Shown piece after piece: positions 13,750 to 14,331 of a DNA stretch of 14,331 bases. The position numbers and the translations under genes are program-made. The notes below the pieces were generated by a model. The model was not told where the DNA came from and made no database searches. It was given only the letters and a program-made list of their open reading frames with translations. The stretch is from NCBI GenBank assembly GCA_031276835.1, contig JAISMI010000011.1:1-14331 (forward strand), given 5' to 3'. This stretch comes from Holosporaceae bacterium (GTDB lineage: Bacteria; Pseudomonadota; Alphaproteobacteria; UBA3830). Position 1 is the stretch's first letter. Each line of letters starts with the position of its first letter.

Positions 13750-14181
13750 ATGGACAACAAAATTTGTGAATTGCCCAAGGGATATAAGCCTTCTGAAAAA
13801 GAAGAGTTCATGAACGATTATCAGCGCGAATATTTTCGACGCAGATTAATCCAGTGGAAAGACGATATCGTCAAGGGCGCCGACGAGGTTATAAAGTACC
13901 TTCAAGAGGAGGGAAAAACCTGTACGGACGTCGCCGATAGAGCTTCGACGGAAACCGATCTAGCATACGAATTGAGAAGTAAAGAAAGAGCGCGAAAACT
14001 TATAAGTAAAATTGACGAGGCTCTTCTAAAAATAAAAAACGGAACCTATGGATACTGCGAAGAAACCGGCGAGCCAATTTCTCTAAAAAGGCTGGAGGCA
14101 AGACCGGTGGCGGTGTTGAGCATAGAGGCTCAGGAGCGTCATGAAAAACAGGAACGGGTGCAGAAAGACGATAGACAATGA
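13750..14181 (+). CDS. dksA: RNA polymerase-binding transcription factor DksA
   Basis: DksA binds the RNA polymerase secondary channel and, with ppGpp, adjusts rRNA and amino-acid promoters. The 143-residue protein has the long coiled coil (about residues 20-95) with the tip motif DVADRA (Asp60, Asp63, Ala65), matching the D-x-x-D-x-A tip needed for activity in E. coli. The C-terminal globular domain reads YGYCEETGEPISLKRLEARP and keeps only one of the four zinc-finger cysteines (Cys103). Such reduced-cysteine DksA proteins are common in Alphaproteobacteria, so this is a lineage trait rather than damage. The ribosome binding site is AGGTGA (13740-13745). It overlaps the next gene by ATGA, and its position after rplT suggests co-expression with ribosomal proteins. 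Confidence 0.95.
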   Translation: MDNKICELPKGYKPSEKEEFMNDYQREYFRRRLIQWKDDIVKGADEVIKYLQEEGKTCTDVADRASTETDLAYELRSKERARKLISKIDEALLKIKNGTYGYCEETGEPISLKRLEARPVAVLSIEAQERHEKQERVQKDDRQ

Positions 14182-14331
14182 ACGACGATATGCCCAAGAA
14201 TGTTCAAGAATCGAAAAATGTCGAAGCGCCGAGCGCAAAGGACAAACTAAAGGACGATCTGCGTTTTATTCTCATTTTTGTATTCTTTTTTTTCCCATTT
14301 CGGTTCTTTGTCTACGATTGGTACATTGTTC
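14178..14331 (+). CDS. lepB: Signal peptidase I, N-terminal part (cut by window end)
   Basis: About 51 residues are visible. A polar N-terminus rich in Lys/Asp/Glu is followed by one transmembrane segment (about residues 31-41, Phe-rich) and then FRFFVYDWYIV. This matches the run that in LepB leads into the P-S-G-S-M catalytic serine motif, and the window stops just before where that motif should appear. LepB would cleave signal peptides in the periplasm, including those of the exported M16 and PPIase proteins here. The start ATG overlaps the dksA stop (ATGA), implying translational coupling; ATG 14190 is an alternative. The missing catalytic motif keeps confidence moderate. Confidence 0.7.
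   Translation, partial: MNDDMPKNVQESKNVEAPSAKDKLKDDLRFILIFVFFFFPFRFFVYDWYIV

Noticed and set aside
1..14331. CRISPR array, insertion sequence, integrase or toxin-antitoxin pair
   Set aside because: No regularly spaced repeats, transposase/integrase motifs or small paired genes are seen on either strand.

Overview
The window looks like chromosomal DNA of an AT-rich alphaproteobacterium, plausibly a host-associated lineage with a reduced genome (Holosporales- or Rickettsiales-like). The lineage is an inference from four things: the leuS-lptE-holA gene order, a DksA with only one zinc-finger cysteine, a long nitronate-monooxygenase-like flavoprotein with a conserved cysteine-rich C-terminal extension, and tight gene packing with many GTG/TTG starts. 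No transposase, integrase, CRISPR array or rRNA is visible.

Layout. 1-551 has no clear complete protein gene. It holds a 9-bp inverted repeat beside a possible leftward gene start, the 3' half only of a tRNA-Glu(UUC) at 293-341 (a possible integration-site remnant), and a very long imperfect hairpin at 433-530 just ahead of leuS. 552-4363 (+) is a coupled operon leuS-lptE-holA (leucyl-tRNA synthetase, LPS-assembly lipoprotein, DNA polymerase III delta). 4354-6467 (-) is a two-gene unit, nitronate monooxygenase-like then RluB-like pseudouridine synthase, which converges on holA with a 10-bp overlap. 6664-11873 (+) is a compact cassette of four consecutive M16 (pitrilysin/MPP-like) genes, all with export signals. 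12027-14331 (+) carries a periplasmic parvulin-type PPIase behind a strong sigma70-like promoter, then rpmI (L35), rplT (L20), dksA and the start of a probable lepB (signal peptidase I), cut by the window end.

The most notable system is the M16 cassette. Only the first gene keeps the HxxEH zinc site. The second and fourth carry the Arg/Tyr substrate-contact motif of M16B partner subunits. The third resembles the first but has lost all its zinc ligands. This reads as a duplicated catalytic/partner pair (A-B-A'-B') whose second pair has lost catalysis, comparable in logic to mitochondrial MPP with its active and inactive subunits but located in the periplasm. Overlapping or nearly abutting genes suggest coordinated synthesis of a complex.

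Other items worth attention are the roughly 28-bp leuS leader hairpin, which begins exactly where a transcript from a TACAAT -10 element would start, and a 12-bp hairpin directly upstream of the rpmI ribosome binding site, where ribosomal-protein autoregulation would be expected.
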